64,000 bases of DNA, from assembly GCA_033239005.1 (NCBI GenBank), contig BSQZ01000009.1, positions 5,297,252 through 5,361,251 of the forward strand. The letters run 5' to 3'. The stretch comes from Lamellibrachia satsuma (taxonomy: Eukaryota > Annelida > Polychaeta > Sabellida > Siboglinidae). The notes under the pieces were generated by a model. The model ran no database searches. It was not told where the DNA came from and was given only the letters and a program-made list of their open reading frames with translations. Made by a program: the position numbers and the translations under genes. Position 1 is the first letter of the stretch. The number at the start of each line of letters is the position of its first letter. Below are positions 43,651 to 64,000 of the stretch, piece by piece.

Positions 43651-46428
43651 CTGCAGGAAACAACAGAACAACGTCTAGTTGTTACTTGAAAGACATTTAA
43701 CAAGATTGCTATCCAAAACAAGCTCCAGACGGCGAGTGGATGAGGAAGCCATTGATTTATTGAGAGTGAAGACAGCAACTGCCACGTTGCAGAAATTTAA
43801 ATCACATCAAGATAAAAACAACTGCATTAAATATAGTTGTTATAATCACTAATAATAAATATATCCACATGTATACAGAAATATTCAAAAACTTTATGAA
43901 ACAGTGAAAAAACAAAACATATACACCAAAAAACATAACATACAGAAACTAACAACTCCTTATCCAATCGAAGTTTATTTCCAGCACTCAGCAATGTTCT
44001 AACTAACTAGCCTGTATACTGGTTGTGGTTACTTGAATCTAATGATCCAACAAGGCCTCATTCGACTAGTCAGCAACTTAAACAAAATTATTCCAGTAGT
44101 CATTCATTTAACAATGATATTCCTTTTTTTTAGAACATTATCAGCAAGCCAACTTATCCAGAATCATAAATAAAAGCAGTACAAACACACTTATATATAA
44201 TAATAAATACATTCATGCCTACAAAAAATTGCTTTATACAGAAACAGTTAAAATCACATCAAAATATCATAACAGATTACTAATATTTCATACATATTTA
44301 TAGTACCGATAAATTATAATAACGTAAAAACATGTTAATGCCAGTGAAATGACAGTTTTGACCAAGCATAAACAAGACCCCACCTTTTGTCTCTGTGACG
44401 GGTGTAGCAGCTCGCCGAAAGGTGACAATTCAGGGTTCTCAAATGCAAGTAGGGCAAGGGTATGCTCCAGCTCCGAGAGGATCTCCCTGTTTTCCTCCCC
44501 CCGTTCTGCTAGGTGGGTCTGGGCAAAGTCAAGTGCTTCCTCAATCTTCTTCTCCCGTATTAACTCAATCAGATGTTGTTGCTGAAACATGACAGCGAGA
44601 ACACAAAATGACACAACATGTCTTGTTTTCCATAATCTCAACATGTCTCGTTTGCCATAATTCTGAACATGTCTTATTTGCGATAATGTCAACATGTCTT
44701 ATTTGCCATAATATCAACTTGTCCAATTTGCCATAATCTCAACACGTCTAATGAGCCATAATCTGAACATGTATCATAAATTTGCTATAATCTGAACATG
44801 TATCATAAATTTGCCATAATCTCAACAGGTCTCATTTGCAATAATCTCAACAAATGTCATTTGCCATAACCTAGAATGGGTTCTCAAAGGGGGTAGATAA
44901 AAGGTTGTCCAGGAGGTTTACTTACACAACATGCAACACACATTTTTGCCTCACCTGTAGATGGAAGTATATGTATCTGTCATTATCCAGTAGTTCCGGA
45001 TGAAGATTATTAACGAGTGCGATTGCTTCCCTAATCTGTCCATTCTGAATTGCTTCCCGAATGCGGATTCGCTCATCCAACGTATCCAGGTCTATGCAAG
45101 GCTGGATTCCGGATTCAATTTTAAATTTCTCGGCTGCTTCCTTGAAGCCCTCTACAACAAGAGAAATGCATTGTATTAGAACAGGTAGAGGTTAGTTCTT
45201 ACCTATTCTCTTCTCTGTCCTCTGGGAGGTTGCCCTTCCCCATCATACTCTATTTATGGCATGCCACTCTGCTGTCAACAGTCAAGTATCATTCCTGATC
45301 GGGTCACTCCACCTCTTCAGTGGTCTTCCTCTCTTCCACTGTCCTTTGACGCCTTGTTTGTATGCTTGCCAAACGATGTCTTCTCTTTGCACAGCAAATG
45401 TGTCCACACCACCTGAGTCTTCTATGTCTGATGACATATGTGATAGATTCAGGGGTAAAGGTGTCCTCTGTGATCTTGATATTTTATAATCTGTCTGCCC
45501 TAGTAACACCTCTAATAGCCCGTAGGCAGCACATCTCAAAAACCTCAAGAGATTGTGTCTCCTGTGATCGTAGCATCCAATCCTCTGCAACATAGCTTGC
45601 CATTGGCAGTATAAGGACTCCATATAACCAGGCTTTCAGTCTTGTTGAGATGCCTCTAGATGGTATCTAGTCATTTGAACCGTTCAAAGCGCTTTATGCT
45701 TTACCTCCTGGTAGACCTGTTCATGCCAAAAAACTTGCCTTCTCTGGGAAGCATTCAGCCATACAGCAATTATGGCACAAAGACTATTCATTAATGTGTA
45801 TCCACCACTGAATGTATCCAGATACTCATTTATATTTATACAACTGAGTGAACTGAAGCAACGTGGAGTGAACACAATTGTCCAAGTTTAAAACAGCAGT
45901 AAAATTATTAGTATCCTGGACTTTCCAAATGAGAGTCCAATGTTCTAACCACTGCGCCACAGATGAAGGAAACAACGGTAAGCTGTATTAACTAGCATGC
46001 AACTCAGAAGGCCACTAACCACTTAATACCCATGCTTGTGAATTTGATACAGCTAAAATAGCAATTCTATAATACACACCGTCCACAAAGCAAAGATACA
46101 TTTGAGTTCTTATACAGCAATTATGTTGTTCTCTATGACAAATAGAAGTATGTGTTTTTTATTGTGCTATCAAATGAACTTCTCTAGATATAATTCATCC
46201 AAGGGCCAAGATGTAGTTACTGAGTGAAGGCTATTCATTCACACAATTCCACCGCTGTCTATAATGGGTAAACGAAACCAGTGTTACCTATATAAAACAA
46301 ATAGTGTTACCTGTAACGAGGTAGTTCATAATGAGCCTGTTCATGTCAGCACGGGTGATGTGAAATGACTGGATCTGATCCATCCACTTCTCTTTGCTCA
46401 CCTCGTCTTGTTTTTCTTGGTGGCTCAT
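43480..46428 (-). CDS. GID8: GID8/TWA1 subunit of the CTLH E3 ligase, complete in four exons
   Basis: Coding exons on - are 46428-46311, 45151-44955, 44581-44384 and 43650-43480. Phases join perfectly to 227 residues (human 228). GID8 is a scaffold subunit of the CTLH (GID) ubiquitin ligase, binding RanBP9 and ARMC8 through its LisH-CTLH-CRA domains, in cytoplasm and nucleus. Seen: LisH (about residues 25-57, [20 protein letters not shown]), CTLH (about 63-120, ETLD-like [14 protein letters not shown] through [20 protein letters not shown]), and CRA to the end ([40 protein letters not shown]). It ends GVIESP. An acceptor one base before the ATG implies an upstream non-coding exon, probably near 50.66 kb. 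Confidence 0.97.
44384..44581 (-). CDS. GID8: GID8 coding exon 3
   Basis: Encodes [20 protein letters not shown] through [11 protein letters not shown]. Acceptor TTTCAG, donor AAG|GTGGGG. CTLH-CRA junction. Confidence 0.96.
44595..44875. repeat. Degenerate ~25-bp minisatellite in GID8 intron 2
   Basis: About eleven imperfect copies of CATAATCTCAACATGTCTCA then TTTGC, with variable inserts such as ATCATAAA. High divergence suggests an old array. Confidence 0.88.
44955..45151 (-). CDS. GID8: GID8 coding exon 2
   Basis: Encodes [20 protein letters not shown] through [11 protein letters not shown]. Acceptor TTGTAG, donor CAG|GTGAGG, phase 0. Completes LisH and most of CTLH. Confidence 0.96.
45655..45962 (-). 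mobile_element. tRNA-derived SINE, copy 2, in GID8 intron 1
   Basis: On the minus strand a GTGGCGCAGTGGTTAGAACA head (A-box type) is followed by a body with TTGCTTCAGTTCACTCAGTT, GGCATGAACAGGTCT and AAAGCGCTTTGAACGG. The order and spacing match the copy at 8655-8915. The B box is decayed. Same transcriptional orientation as GID8. Confidence 0.8.
46311..46428 (-). CDS. GID8: GID8 coding exon 1
   Basis: Starts [20 protein letters not shown] and ends [11 protein letters not shown] at donor CAG|GTAACA, phase 1. The ATG follows an AACTGTAG acceptor at 46430-46431 after one base of 5' UTR. Confidence 0.95.
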
Positions 46429-46789
46429 TCTACAGTTTCCACAGTTTTTCTGAAAATACCATCACATAACAAACGTTATCATTATTTAGATAGATACTTT
46501 TCACAGTTTTTAATGCGTAACATTTTTGTAGCATATTTCTTAAAACTTTTCCTCCCTCCATAGTTGGAGATTCTTTTTTTTTGGGATAGGATTTAGATAG
46601 CGTTAGGCTTAAGCGATTATTAGTTAGGGCTTGAACATTTAACAGTGACACGCTGTTCTGATGCTCGGCTACGTAGCAGTGTCTTATATATGCTATCATA
46701 ACCATCTCTTACAAAATTGTTACGTAAAGATGTTAATTATTAATTGATGTTAAATAACTAATTTCTGTTTCACAGATAACTGTTAACGT

Positions 46790-49260
46790 ATGATTTATAC
46801 CATAACATTGATAAGCAAGGAAGAGGTGTTTGTATATATACCCACAAAACACTACACGCAAAACCTTTTGTATCTTTAGGAACCAACTTTCAAGAATTGA
46901 TATGGGTTGAGATAAAATTAAACAAAAAAGCCACTTTTCTGATAGGATGTGTATATAAAAGCCTGGGCAGCTCTGGCACCAATAACGAACAATTAAATGA
47001 ACTGATTAGTGAGGTAATGCGCTATAAACACTCACATCTTCTCTTGCTAGGAGATTTTAACTACCCCAACACAGACTGGCAAAACTGGTACACACTCTCA
47101 GAGCATACTAATAGCCCAGACACTAAACTTAAAGAAGGAATAAGAAATCATTTCCTATTCCAACATGTCACACTCCCAACAAGGGGGCAATTAGGAAATA
47201 AATCGAACATTCTTGATTTAGTTTTCACCAATGAAAAAGGTATGATAGATGATATAGTGTATGAAAGCCCACTTGGTAAGAGTGATCACTCTGTCCTCAT
47301 CATTACATTTAGGTGTTATGCAGAAATAGCAAGCCATACACAACTTACATATTATTACGACCAAGGGGATTATAATAGTATGAAGACAAAACTAGACTAC
47401 ACAGACTGGGGCGAGATATTTGTCATGAGCACTATAAACCATCAATGGTTAGGTTTTAAAGAATATATTAAAACTTGTGAGTATTATTAACAGACATAAA
47501 GGAAAAGTACCCCTAAGCAAGGAATCAGTAAAGAAAATAAAAAAAAACACTTTATGGAAACGTTATATGGAGACAAAAGAAGGAAAATACTATAGTGAAT
47601 ATTGTAGGGCTAGAAATCAAGTCCGTAAATTAACGAGGAGGATACAGAAGGAATTTGAGATGAAGCTAGCAACAGAAGCTAAAACAAACCCAAAAGCAGT
47701 ATGGAAATATATGAACTCCAAAACCAAGAATCGGGAAGGTGTTTCAGACCTGAACACAGACCCTAAATCTAGACTCGCAGGTTCTGATAGGGAAAAGGCA
47801 GTTGCCCTAGGAAATTTTTTTTCAAGTGTTTTTACTATAGAGCCAGATGGTGATATCCCTCATATCCCACCAGTGAAGTTAAGGCACACCATGGAAGAAT
47901 TGACTATTGATGAGGAAATGAAAAAAAACTTGATAACCTTAATCGGTTGAGCCAGATGGTTTTCATCTTAGGTTGTTGAAAGAGCTATCTAATCATCTAT
48001 GTAAACAACCAGCTATGCTATTTAATAATTCACTGGCTGTGGGTGAACTACCAAAGGAATGTAAACAGGGAAGGATCTCAGCCACATTTAAGAATGGTAA
48101 TCGAAAAAATGCAGGAAATTATAGACTTAACAAGCTTAACAAATATAACATGTAAATGTATGGAACAATGTGTCAAAGACCATATTGTCAATCATATGAT
48201 TAGGAATAAATTATTCAGTATGCAACAATTTGGTTTTTATTAAAGGTCGTTCTACAGTACTCCAATTATTAAATGTTATTGACTCATGGACCAAAGTTTT
48301 AGATAGAGGGGAATCTGTAAACGTTGTATATTTGGACTTCATGAAAGCATTCGACACTGTCCCTCACAAAAGAATGATAGGCACTCTTAAATTGTATGGC
48401 ATAGAGTATTACACACCAAGATGGATCCAGGCGTTCTTGTCTGACCGGGTACAGCAGGTCAATGTAAATGGTACAAATTCTGAGTGGGCAAATATAACAA
48501 GTGGTATTCCACAGGGCAGTGTCTTAGGACCCATCCTATTTGTTTTATACATAAATTAATTTCCTGAGAATAAAGTTTCGAATGTATATATGTTTGCAGA
48601 TGATACAAAGGTTTTCAAAATGATTACTAGTCCAAATGACCAGCATACACTACAGAACGATTTGGATTATTTAACATCTTGGTCAAGTAAATGGTTATTA
48701 AGGTTCCACTCAGATAAACGTAATTTAATGCACGTAGGGAAAACAATACAGCAAGAGTATGCATACAACCTGAAGATAGATAATACTGCCCATGATTTAG
48801 GATGAATAGAATAAGAAAAAGACATTGGGGTTATAATTGATTCAAACCTAGAATTTGATAAAGAAATCAACCAGAAAATAAACAAAGCAAACAGTATCAT
48901 GGCAGTTATTAGAAGGTCCTTTACAACCCTAAATCAACATAATGTTGTGCCATTATATAAATCTTTAGTTAGAAATCATCTAGATTATGCAATATCAATA
49001 TGGTCCCCTTATAAACAGAAATACAAAGATGCCATCAAAAATGTACAGGGATGCACAACAAAACAGCTTCCTGGTATCAAAAATATTCCTTATGAGGAAA
49101 GACTTCAGAGATTGAAACTTCCTACACTTGCATATAGACGAACTCGTGGTGATATGATTGAGGTATATAAACTGCTCCAAGGGAAATATGACAGTGATGT
49201 ATTTAACATTGTCAAGCTGCACAAAGACAGGAGGAACAAGTAAATAAGTAAGCGGTTTGT
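46790..49260 (+). mobile_element. 5'-truncated CR1-like LINE, antisense to GID8
   Basis: An endonuclease segment lies at about 46800-47490 (GRGVCIYTHKTL, LLLLGDFNYPNTDWQN, SPLGKSDHSVLIITF). The linker and RT follow (47477-48805: RSTVLQLLNVIDSWT, VVYLDFMKAFDTVPH, ITSGIPQGSVLGPILFVLYI, YMFADDTKVFKMI), then a C-terminal domain (48899-49243: NHLDYAISIWSPYKQK, LPTLAYRRTRGDMIEVYKL). Stops and frameshifts interrupt it (near 47950, 48150, 48240, 48560, 48805). Same family as the element at 19.8-21.9 kb. It lies in the inferred GID8 5' intron. Confidence 0.9.
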
Positions 49261-49879
49261 CATAAACAAGTTTGTTATAACAGTACTTTGTAAAATGTAA
49301 ACGTAGGTGTTTGTTTATCATGTGTAAACACTCCCGAACAGGGTCTTACTCTGGATGTGACTGTATAAATAAATAGTTTATTATCATAAACTTAGTATTT
49401 ACTTGAGAACTACAAATTTCGTTTAACTGTGTCACGTTAGCTTGAATTGATTTAGGCAAAATTTTTCGCCCCACTCTTCGTCTCTGGGGCAAAAGGCCAG
49501 ATTAGCATTTGCTAACGCGCCAATTTGGCAGTTCCGTAGCCAAATGGCTACAGAACTAATAACTACTTATGAGTACTTATATCGGTGACATAGAAAACAT
49601 TTCACAATTAGCCGCCATACTGTGCACGTGATGTTGCCTTTGGGTCACATGATCAAACGCGATTTCGTGTAGAATGGGCCAGCAGCACAGACATAAATAA
49701 AACACCCGTTAGTAAGTTAATAGTTTATAGGGGCATGGTTAATGATGTAACTCCATGGCCAGCAGACGGCAATTCTTAGCGTAACCTTATATAGATCCAC
49801 GGGATTCCCGCTTGGTATTCTCGCTCACAACAACATCCGGTTATATACAAATGTTGACAAGCACATGCGTTCTGACAAA

Positions 49880-49985
49880 AAGGTAATAATTTCACACTTT
49901 GACATGGTTATTGTCAGGTAACTTTAGTGATATACATATAAGAATGCATACAGACACGAAAGACATGTTTATTTATATAATTTAC
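49880..49985. repeat. Dispersed repeat, left member of a pair
   Basis: GGTTATTGTC, GTAACTT, GATATACATAT, AATG(C)AT.ACA and ATGTTTATT blocks match 51975-52080 in order. The pair brackets the GID8/ARHGAP39 promoter. Confidence 0.6.
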
Positions 49986-50084
49986 ATTCCTCTTTTAGTA
50001 TTGTACGTCTTAAAACCAGTGTTCATATATATATATTTTTAATAAGGTACATTTTATCTATTTATATTTATTAATATACATTTG

Positions 50085-50155
50085 TACAGCGCATCGATCC
50101 GCCATGCGGGAATTAGCGCTATAGAAAAAATATTATTATTATTATTATTATTATG
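50085..50155 (+). mobile_element. Retroelement 3' tail with (ATT)n
   Basis: ACAGCGCATCGATCCGCCAT then GGGAATTAGCGCTATAGAAA runs into (ATT)n. 'AGCGCTATA(G/T)AAA' followed by short TTA repeats is a recurrent SINE/LINE tail in marine invertebrate and fish genomes. Only the tail is evident. Confidence 0.55.
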
Positions 50156-50656
50156 TTTATTGCTCTGTTTATGGCGTTTTTGTAAGGTTTCACGTTTCAT
50201 GAAAATACTTTCGGCCAAGAGAGATCTTCACCCTACTACAGCAACAGCCAGATAGAAAAACATTGTAGGGCGACTGACTTTGCCTAGAATTGATTAGATC
50301 AATAAATAAAATGATTGATGTTAACAGAACACTTCAGTGATCTGACAAAAACCATAGTTCTTCATCAGCGCGTTGGATCAAAACATGGACAACTGATTAC
50401 CGTCTCTAAATGCGATTTACTCGAAGCGTTAATGACAATGACAGTCACAGAAATGCCAGAATGAGAATCAGATGCCACATAATAAGTAAATAACACCAGC
50501 TACTCAGTGCTATTTCATAATGTATTTACTATTACGCAACCCATACGATACTGAGCTGGCTAAGAATGAAGAAAACGGAACAGCGACGTGTCGTGGCACA
50601 TACAGGTCCCTCCCTAAAACATATAATTAGTTTTAATACGATTATTAAAAACTTAC

Positions 50657-50700
50657 GAAAGTCAAAACTCAAAGGCAGGCGCACTTCCTACCGGAAGTAA
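50657..50700 (-). other. Candidate GID8 non-coding first exon
   Basis: Minus-strand sequence ending TTTTGACTTTC at a consensus donor GTAAGT. GID8 needs such an exon because an acceptor sits one base before its ATG. The exon 5' end is unknown. If right, the first intron is about 4.2 kb and contains the LINE. Confidence 0.35.
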
Positions 50701-50945
50701 ATATTCACTGAGTGTGCATACTCTTCAACCAAATAGTCAAAACGAGATTTCAAGTATAAATAATTAAAACTGTTAAATTTTGTGTACACATAGTTAAATG
50801 TCAATATTGTCTTACATTCGTAGTAAATTTTATTATGTGAATAACATTTTGAAATACGTGAAATTGTATGCAATGGGTTAGAGAGTATAAACCTTTCGGC
50901 TTTCTTCGGTACTCGTCGCGACAACGGTGCGATGAAAACAGGAAA

Positions 50946-51002
50946 ATGGCGGAGTTCGTAGACATGTACTGGCGTTATTATTTACAATTTAGCGACTTTT
51001 AG
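50946..51002 (+). CDS. 18-residue upstream ORF before ARHGAP39
   Basis: ATG in a good context (AAAATGG), reading MAEFVDMYWRYYLQFSDF and TAG, 41 bases before the ARHGAP39 ATG. Its start overlaps the YY1-like site, so it may simply be a promoter motif; translation depends on whether transcription starts upstream of it. Confidence 0.25.
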   Translation: MAEFVDMYWRYYLQFSDF

Positions 51003-51043
51003 GTCTCTCTGGGATTCGGTTTAATTCCACTGGACCGTTCACG

Positions 51044-60919
<9,876 letters not shown>

Positions 60920-61090
60920 AAACACATCTGGTATGGACGGGTGACAGGTGCCTGGTATGGATGGGCAACATAAGTCTGGTGTGGAGGGGTGACAGACGCC
61001 TGGTACGGAGGGGTAATAGACAGTGTATTAGACACCTGGTATGGAGGGGCAATAGACACCTGGTATGCAGGACGACAGACACCTGGTATG
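60920..61090. repeat. ~24-bp minisatellite
   Basis: About seven copies of ACACCTGGTATGGAGGGGTG then ACAG, with variants (GGGCAA, GGGTAA). Overlapping ORFs on both strands (HTRCLLPLHTR repeats) are artefacts of the repeat. A 30-bp exact duplication (CCTGTACATTAGAAGTAAGG..) follows at about 61223-61282. Confidence 0.88.
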
Positions 61091-61289
61091 GCTGCAGTGA
61101 AGGGCGAATGACTCATCATTACACATTTTGGCCTTGGTTTGTTGAATCTAATATGGCTCACATTTAGATGCTTAATTGATGTAGGGCAAATGTTGAGTGA
61201 AAGTGGTGTGTTTATTTCACCCCCTGTACATTAGAAGTAAGGGTGGGGATGAGCCTGTACATTAGAAGTAAGGGTGGGGATGAGGTCAT

Positions 61290-63451
61290 TGACTCCTTGA
61301 ACCCCAGTGAAGGCCAAGTGTAAAGTGTGCACCAGATGCTAATAAATTCCAGCCATTGGTGCCCAGAGTTTCCATCCGTTGTGCTGAGTAGGCTAACTTG
61401 TGAAGTCAGTCTCTATACTGGCTGCAAGATGAATAAAAATAACTTCACACCTAGAAACAGTTGCAGGGAGCCAGACAGTCGCTGGAGGTGTCAGTCTGGC
61501 GCGGGAAGTGGCGACGACTGTCAGTGATGAGGGTGTGGCACTCACTTGAACGCTATCCTCTCACTGCTAGCAGGTTTTCCAGGTAACTGGATTCCTCTTT
61601 GAAGTCAGTGGAAGTTTTTTAACTCACTTTGAGCAGTGTCGTATGAGAGGTCATATGAGACAATGTGTATTAATGGGTGAGTGGTTATCATGGCCGTGTA
61701 TTCGGATGCTCGTGAGGTGGGGGTTAGGTTTTGTTCTCTGCAGGTCCTAGCTTGTCAGGCAATGCACAATACTCATGCATGCTTTATTGTATTGAATTAT
61801 TTATCAAATTCATGCACGAATTGGTTTTTCTTCATAAATACTCTGCATCTGATAATAGTTGAACCTATGGTAAAATAATGCAACATTAGACATATTCCAA
61901 TCCTAGTATGACATTTCCTTGATCATAAAACTACTAATAGCAATGTTTATGGATCATAAAAACTATAGTGACAGTGGTTATTGATCATAAATAGTACTAG
62001 TAACATGAATCATTGGTAGGAAATGCTAATAGTAACAAGGATTATTGATAGGAAATGCTACTAAAAACAGACCCAGAATTAACGGAAAACACAAAAATGA
62101 TCGGCACGATGGATTTAGTTACACATACAGCACCAACATTATTGTTGCTGTCAAATTACATTGTTCAGAATCAAGTATTTATTTGTTCTGGTGATGTTGC
62201 ATTAGATTGTATTACAATTTAGCTGAGCACTATAACCATCCATTTTGGCTGCTTGACTCTTGTCATCCAGGGTTGGCAGATGGGACATTCTGTTGTTCAT
62301 GGCCAGATGTCACCCTTGGCAACCGGCAGTGGAGGGGGGTATCCGTGTGCATGACTTTCAGGGAAACTGTTATGGGATGTCTAGGCCTGAACGATAAAAA
62401 GTTATGAGTCCTACTACTGAATATTTGCCTGCGTGTATCAGTTTGATCATATCTGTAAGTATATATGCAAGAGGACAATTGAGCCAGAGTCCTTCGCCTG
62501 GTCACCATCACCCTCAGAGCACTGACAGGCTGAGCAGAATCACTTCACGAATTGGTTCGGGCATTTATAATTGCTACCTGCTCGTTATGTAATAACTGTG
62601 TATATGTTTCATTGATAACATTATCAGGAACCATTTAAGACGATCATAAAAATATTGATAAGTCGTGTAAGAAATGATATGTGTCTATTTAGTCGAATAT
62701 CTTAAGAATAGATTCTTATTAACCAACTTACAGCAATTTAATAATAATGTATGTGTTCGCATCTCTTACATTGCACTAACTTGTGTACGTAAAGGCAGTA
62801 TGATTATATTGTAAAGACTACTTTCATGTATGTACAACTGTTATTAGTTTTATTAACTCATTTCATGTGTATATTACATTTAGTAACCATGTTTACCTAA
62901 CATTTTATCCCCTTTACATATTATTCTCAGCAAGCAGAAGACAATTGTCCAATGTTTTATTGCACAATTAACTCGTATCGTATCATTCGCTAATTCTGAA
63001 GACATAAATTTGAAGCCAGTCACCATGAAGCAGTTATCATATAACATTCATACTGCTCACAATGCAATCTTTGGCGACAAATCGTTAGTGAAAACATACA
63101 TCGATACCATAAATCTGCCAGCAAGATATGTGGTCACACTCCATTTATTCCATGTATGCCATTTACCTGCATAATAACATATTAAAGAGTTGATTGCATG
63201 TTAGATAAATTTTTCCTTATTAATCAAGTGAATAAACATCATGTTTTTTTGCACTACAGCAGCTGCAGCATTGATTACAATAAACAGTTACTGACCTTTC
63301 GCATATTGACATAAGGGTTATTAGGCCAAGTGCACCAATATTTCAAAATCAGTCACTGGCTGGGTACAAATTTAAGATATTAGTTAGGGGCGTTATCATG
63401 AAAAATAAGGTACGTCATTTTACAAGAGGTAATTTTTTAAAGGTACAAAAG
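61290..63451 (+). other. ARHGAP39 intron, nothing certain
   Basis: A + frame at 62470-62570 (GQLSQSPSPGHHHPQSTDRL, SRITSRIGSG) has a Ser/Pro-rich, exon-like look, and could belong to the disordered middle of ARHGAP39, but its splice sites are poor. The rest is AT-rich with short ATCATAAA and GGAAATGCTA duplications near 61920-62060. Confidence 0.35.
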
Positions 63452-63690
63452 GCACATTGTTTTATTGTAAAATGTTGTATTGTATAAACTGTGTCTATCC
63501 TAACTTCCTAGCCACCCAAATGTGTTTTAATGAACCATAATTTTATATAATTTGAATGCTGTTTAATTAGAATGTTTACATTGCCTACTGAATGACAAGG
63601 TCAGTGTAGATATATAGATGTAAACATCAAATGAGATGAAAAATGTGGTTCATTAAAACACATTTGGTCAGTGAGGATGTTTGAATAGAT
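63452..63690. repeat. Dispersed repeat copy B with 22-bp inverted ends
   Basis: CCAAATGTGTTTTAATGAACCA at 63516-63537 is exactly inverted at 63646-63667. The left half matches 3778-4060 (AAAGGCACATTGTTTTATTG, TGTATAAACT, then CCCAAATGTGTTTTAATGA). The copy at 3.8-4.06 kb lacks the inverted right arm. Confidence 0.7.
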
Positions 63691-63704
63691 ATAGTATATA
63701 CCAG

Positions 63705-63885
63705 GGCTGGGTCCAATTATGTAATTGTAATTGTAATTGATTACTGCAAAATCATGTAATTGTAATTGTAATTGATTATGGTTTCAAAATGTTGCTGTAA
63801 TTGTAATTGTAATTGTTATATTTCGTATAATTGAAATTTTATTTCAATTACAATCAATTACAATCAATTACAGTATGTTTCATAT
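63705..63885. repeat. (TAATTG)-rich inverted repeat
   Basis: Begins CAGGGCTGGGTCCAATTATG, then repeated TGTAATTGTAATTGTAATTG blocks with TGATTACTG or TGATTATGG between them, and ends in the inverted form (CAATTACAATCAATTACAAT). The inverted arrangement of the ends suggests a MITE-like element of which this may be one whole copy. Confidence 0.75.
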
Positions 63886-64000
63886 CACAAACTACCTGAA
63901 CGCATTGTCAATAAAAATATAATTTAAGTCTCACATGAGTTGAAAATCAAGACTAATAATAACACCTGCTTATATATTTACATTTAAGTCTCAGTATTCA

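Larger units (their letters stand above)
50640..51043. promoter_or_regulatory. Probable bidirectional promoter of GID8 and ARHGAP39
   Basis: Two opposed ETS-type sites (ACTTCCTACCGGAAGT at 50684-50699) and an AAAATGGCGGAG YY1-like site at 50943-50954 lie here in a region with more CpG than the surroundings (TCGTCGCGACAACGGTGCG near 50915). To the left, a minus-strand donor (GTAAGT at 50656-50651) could end the GID8 non-coding first exon. To the right is the ARHGAP39 start at 51044. Promoter function is inferred from position and motifs only. Confidence 0.5.

Noticed and set aside
50688..50924. 78-codon minus-strand ORF MSRRVPKKAERFILS
   Set aside because: Lies across the inferred promoter and 5' UTR of GID8, becomes AT-rich and featureless after 20 codons.

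Overview
Nuclear DNA of an animal, AT-rich, with intron-split genes and many transposon relics. The host proteins read most like invertebrate orthologues. The mix of CR1/Jockey-like LINEs, Gypsy relics, hAT, piggyBac, tRNA-type SINEs and many minisatellites fits a lophotrochozoan, with a mollusc favoured. That placement is an inference, not a demonstration. I found no bacterial operon, CRISPR array, rRNA or confident tRNA gene.

Four host genes can be supported. (1) The last coding exon of a CD9-like tetraspanin lies at 6004-6093 (+); its earlier exons were not found and probably lie left of the window. (2) A complete NUP35/Nup53 nuclear pore gene lies on + (22245-39784) in ten coding exons whose splice phases all agree, giving 348 residues. 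(3) A complete GID8/TWA1 gene of the CTLH E3 ligase lies on - (46428-43480) in four coding exons, giving 227 residues. (4) The 5' end of an ARHGAP39/Vilse Rho-GAP lies on +, with an 11-nt first coding exon (51044-51054) and the first WW-domain exon (54605-54706); the rest lies right of the window. GID8 and ARHGAP39 are head to head and probably share the promoter near 50.65-51.04 kb.

The ~15 kb between the tetraspanin and NUP35 (7.3-22.2 kb) is a transposon bed. It holds a SINE (8.65-8.92), an RT fragment on + (9.17-10.14), an RT fragment on - (10.15-10.56), a Gypsy protease relic (10.73-11.28), a 3.9-kb nearly intact LINE on - (11.28-15.2), long TA repeats (15.8-16.2), a cluster of a short GGCCGAGATCACTG motif (16.68-17.11), a Gypsy gag-pro relic fused in frame to another ORF (17.06-17.69), another RT fragment (17.69-18.15), a SINE (19.47-19.62) and a second LINE on - (19.78-21.90).

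NUP35 introns carry two copies of a terminal-inverted-repeat element (23.1-23.9 and 29.57-30.12 kb), a 918-bp piggyBac derivative set precisely into a TTAA of a ~39-bp minisatellite (25.17-26.10), an unidentified 150-codon ORF (28.26-28.71, -), several tandem repeats, and a 3.26-kb hAT-type element (34.05-37.31) joined to a 21-bp minisatellite. Two foldback structures lie between NUP35 and GID8 (41.09-41.21 and 41.32-41.50). A further LINE (46.8-49.25) sits in the inferred 5' intron of GID8. The right-hand 9 kb is ARHGAP39 intron with minisatellites and (TAATTG)-rich repeats. No new multi-gene system was found; the most unusual items are the short-motif cluster, the TIR family, the piggyBac insertion and the unknown 150-codon ORF.
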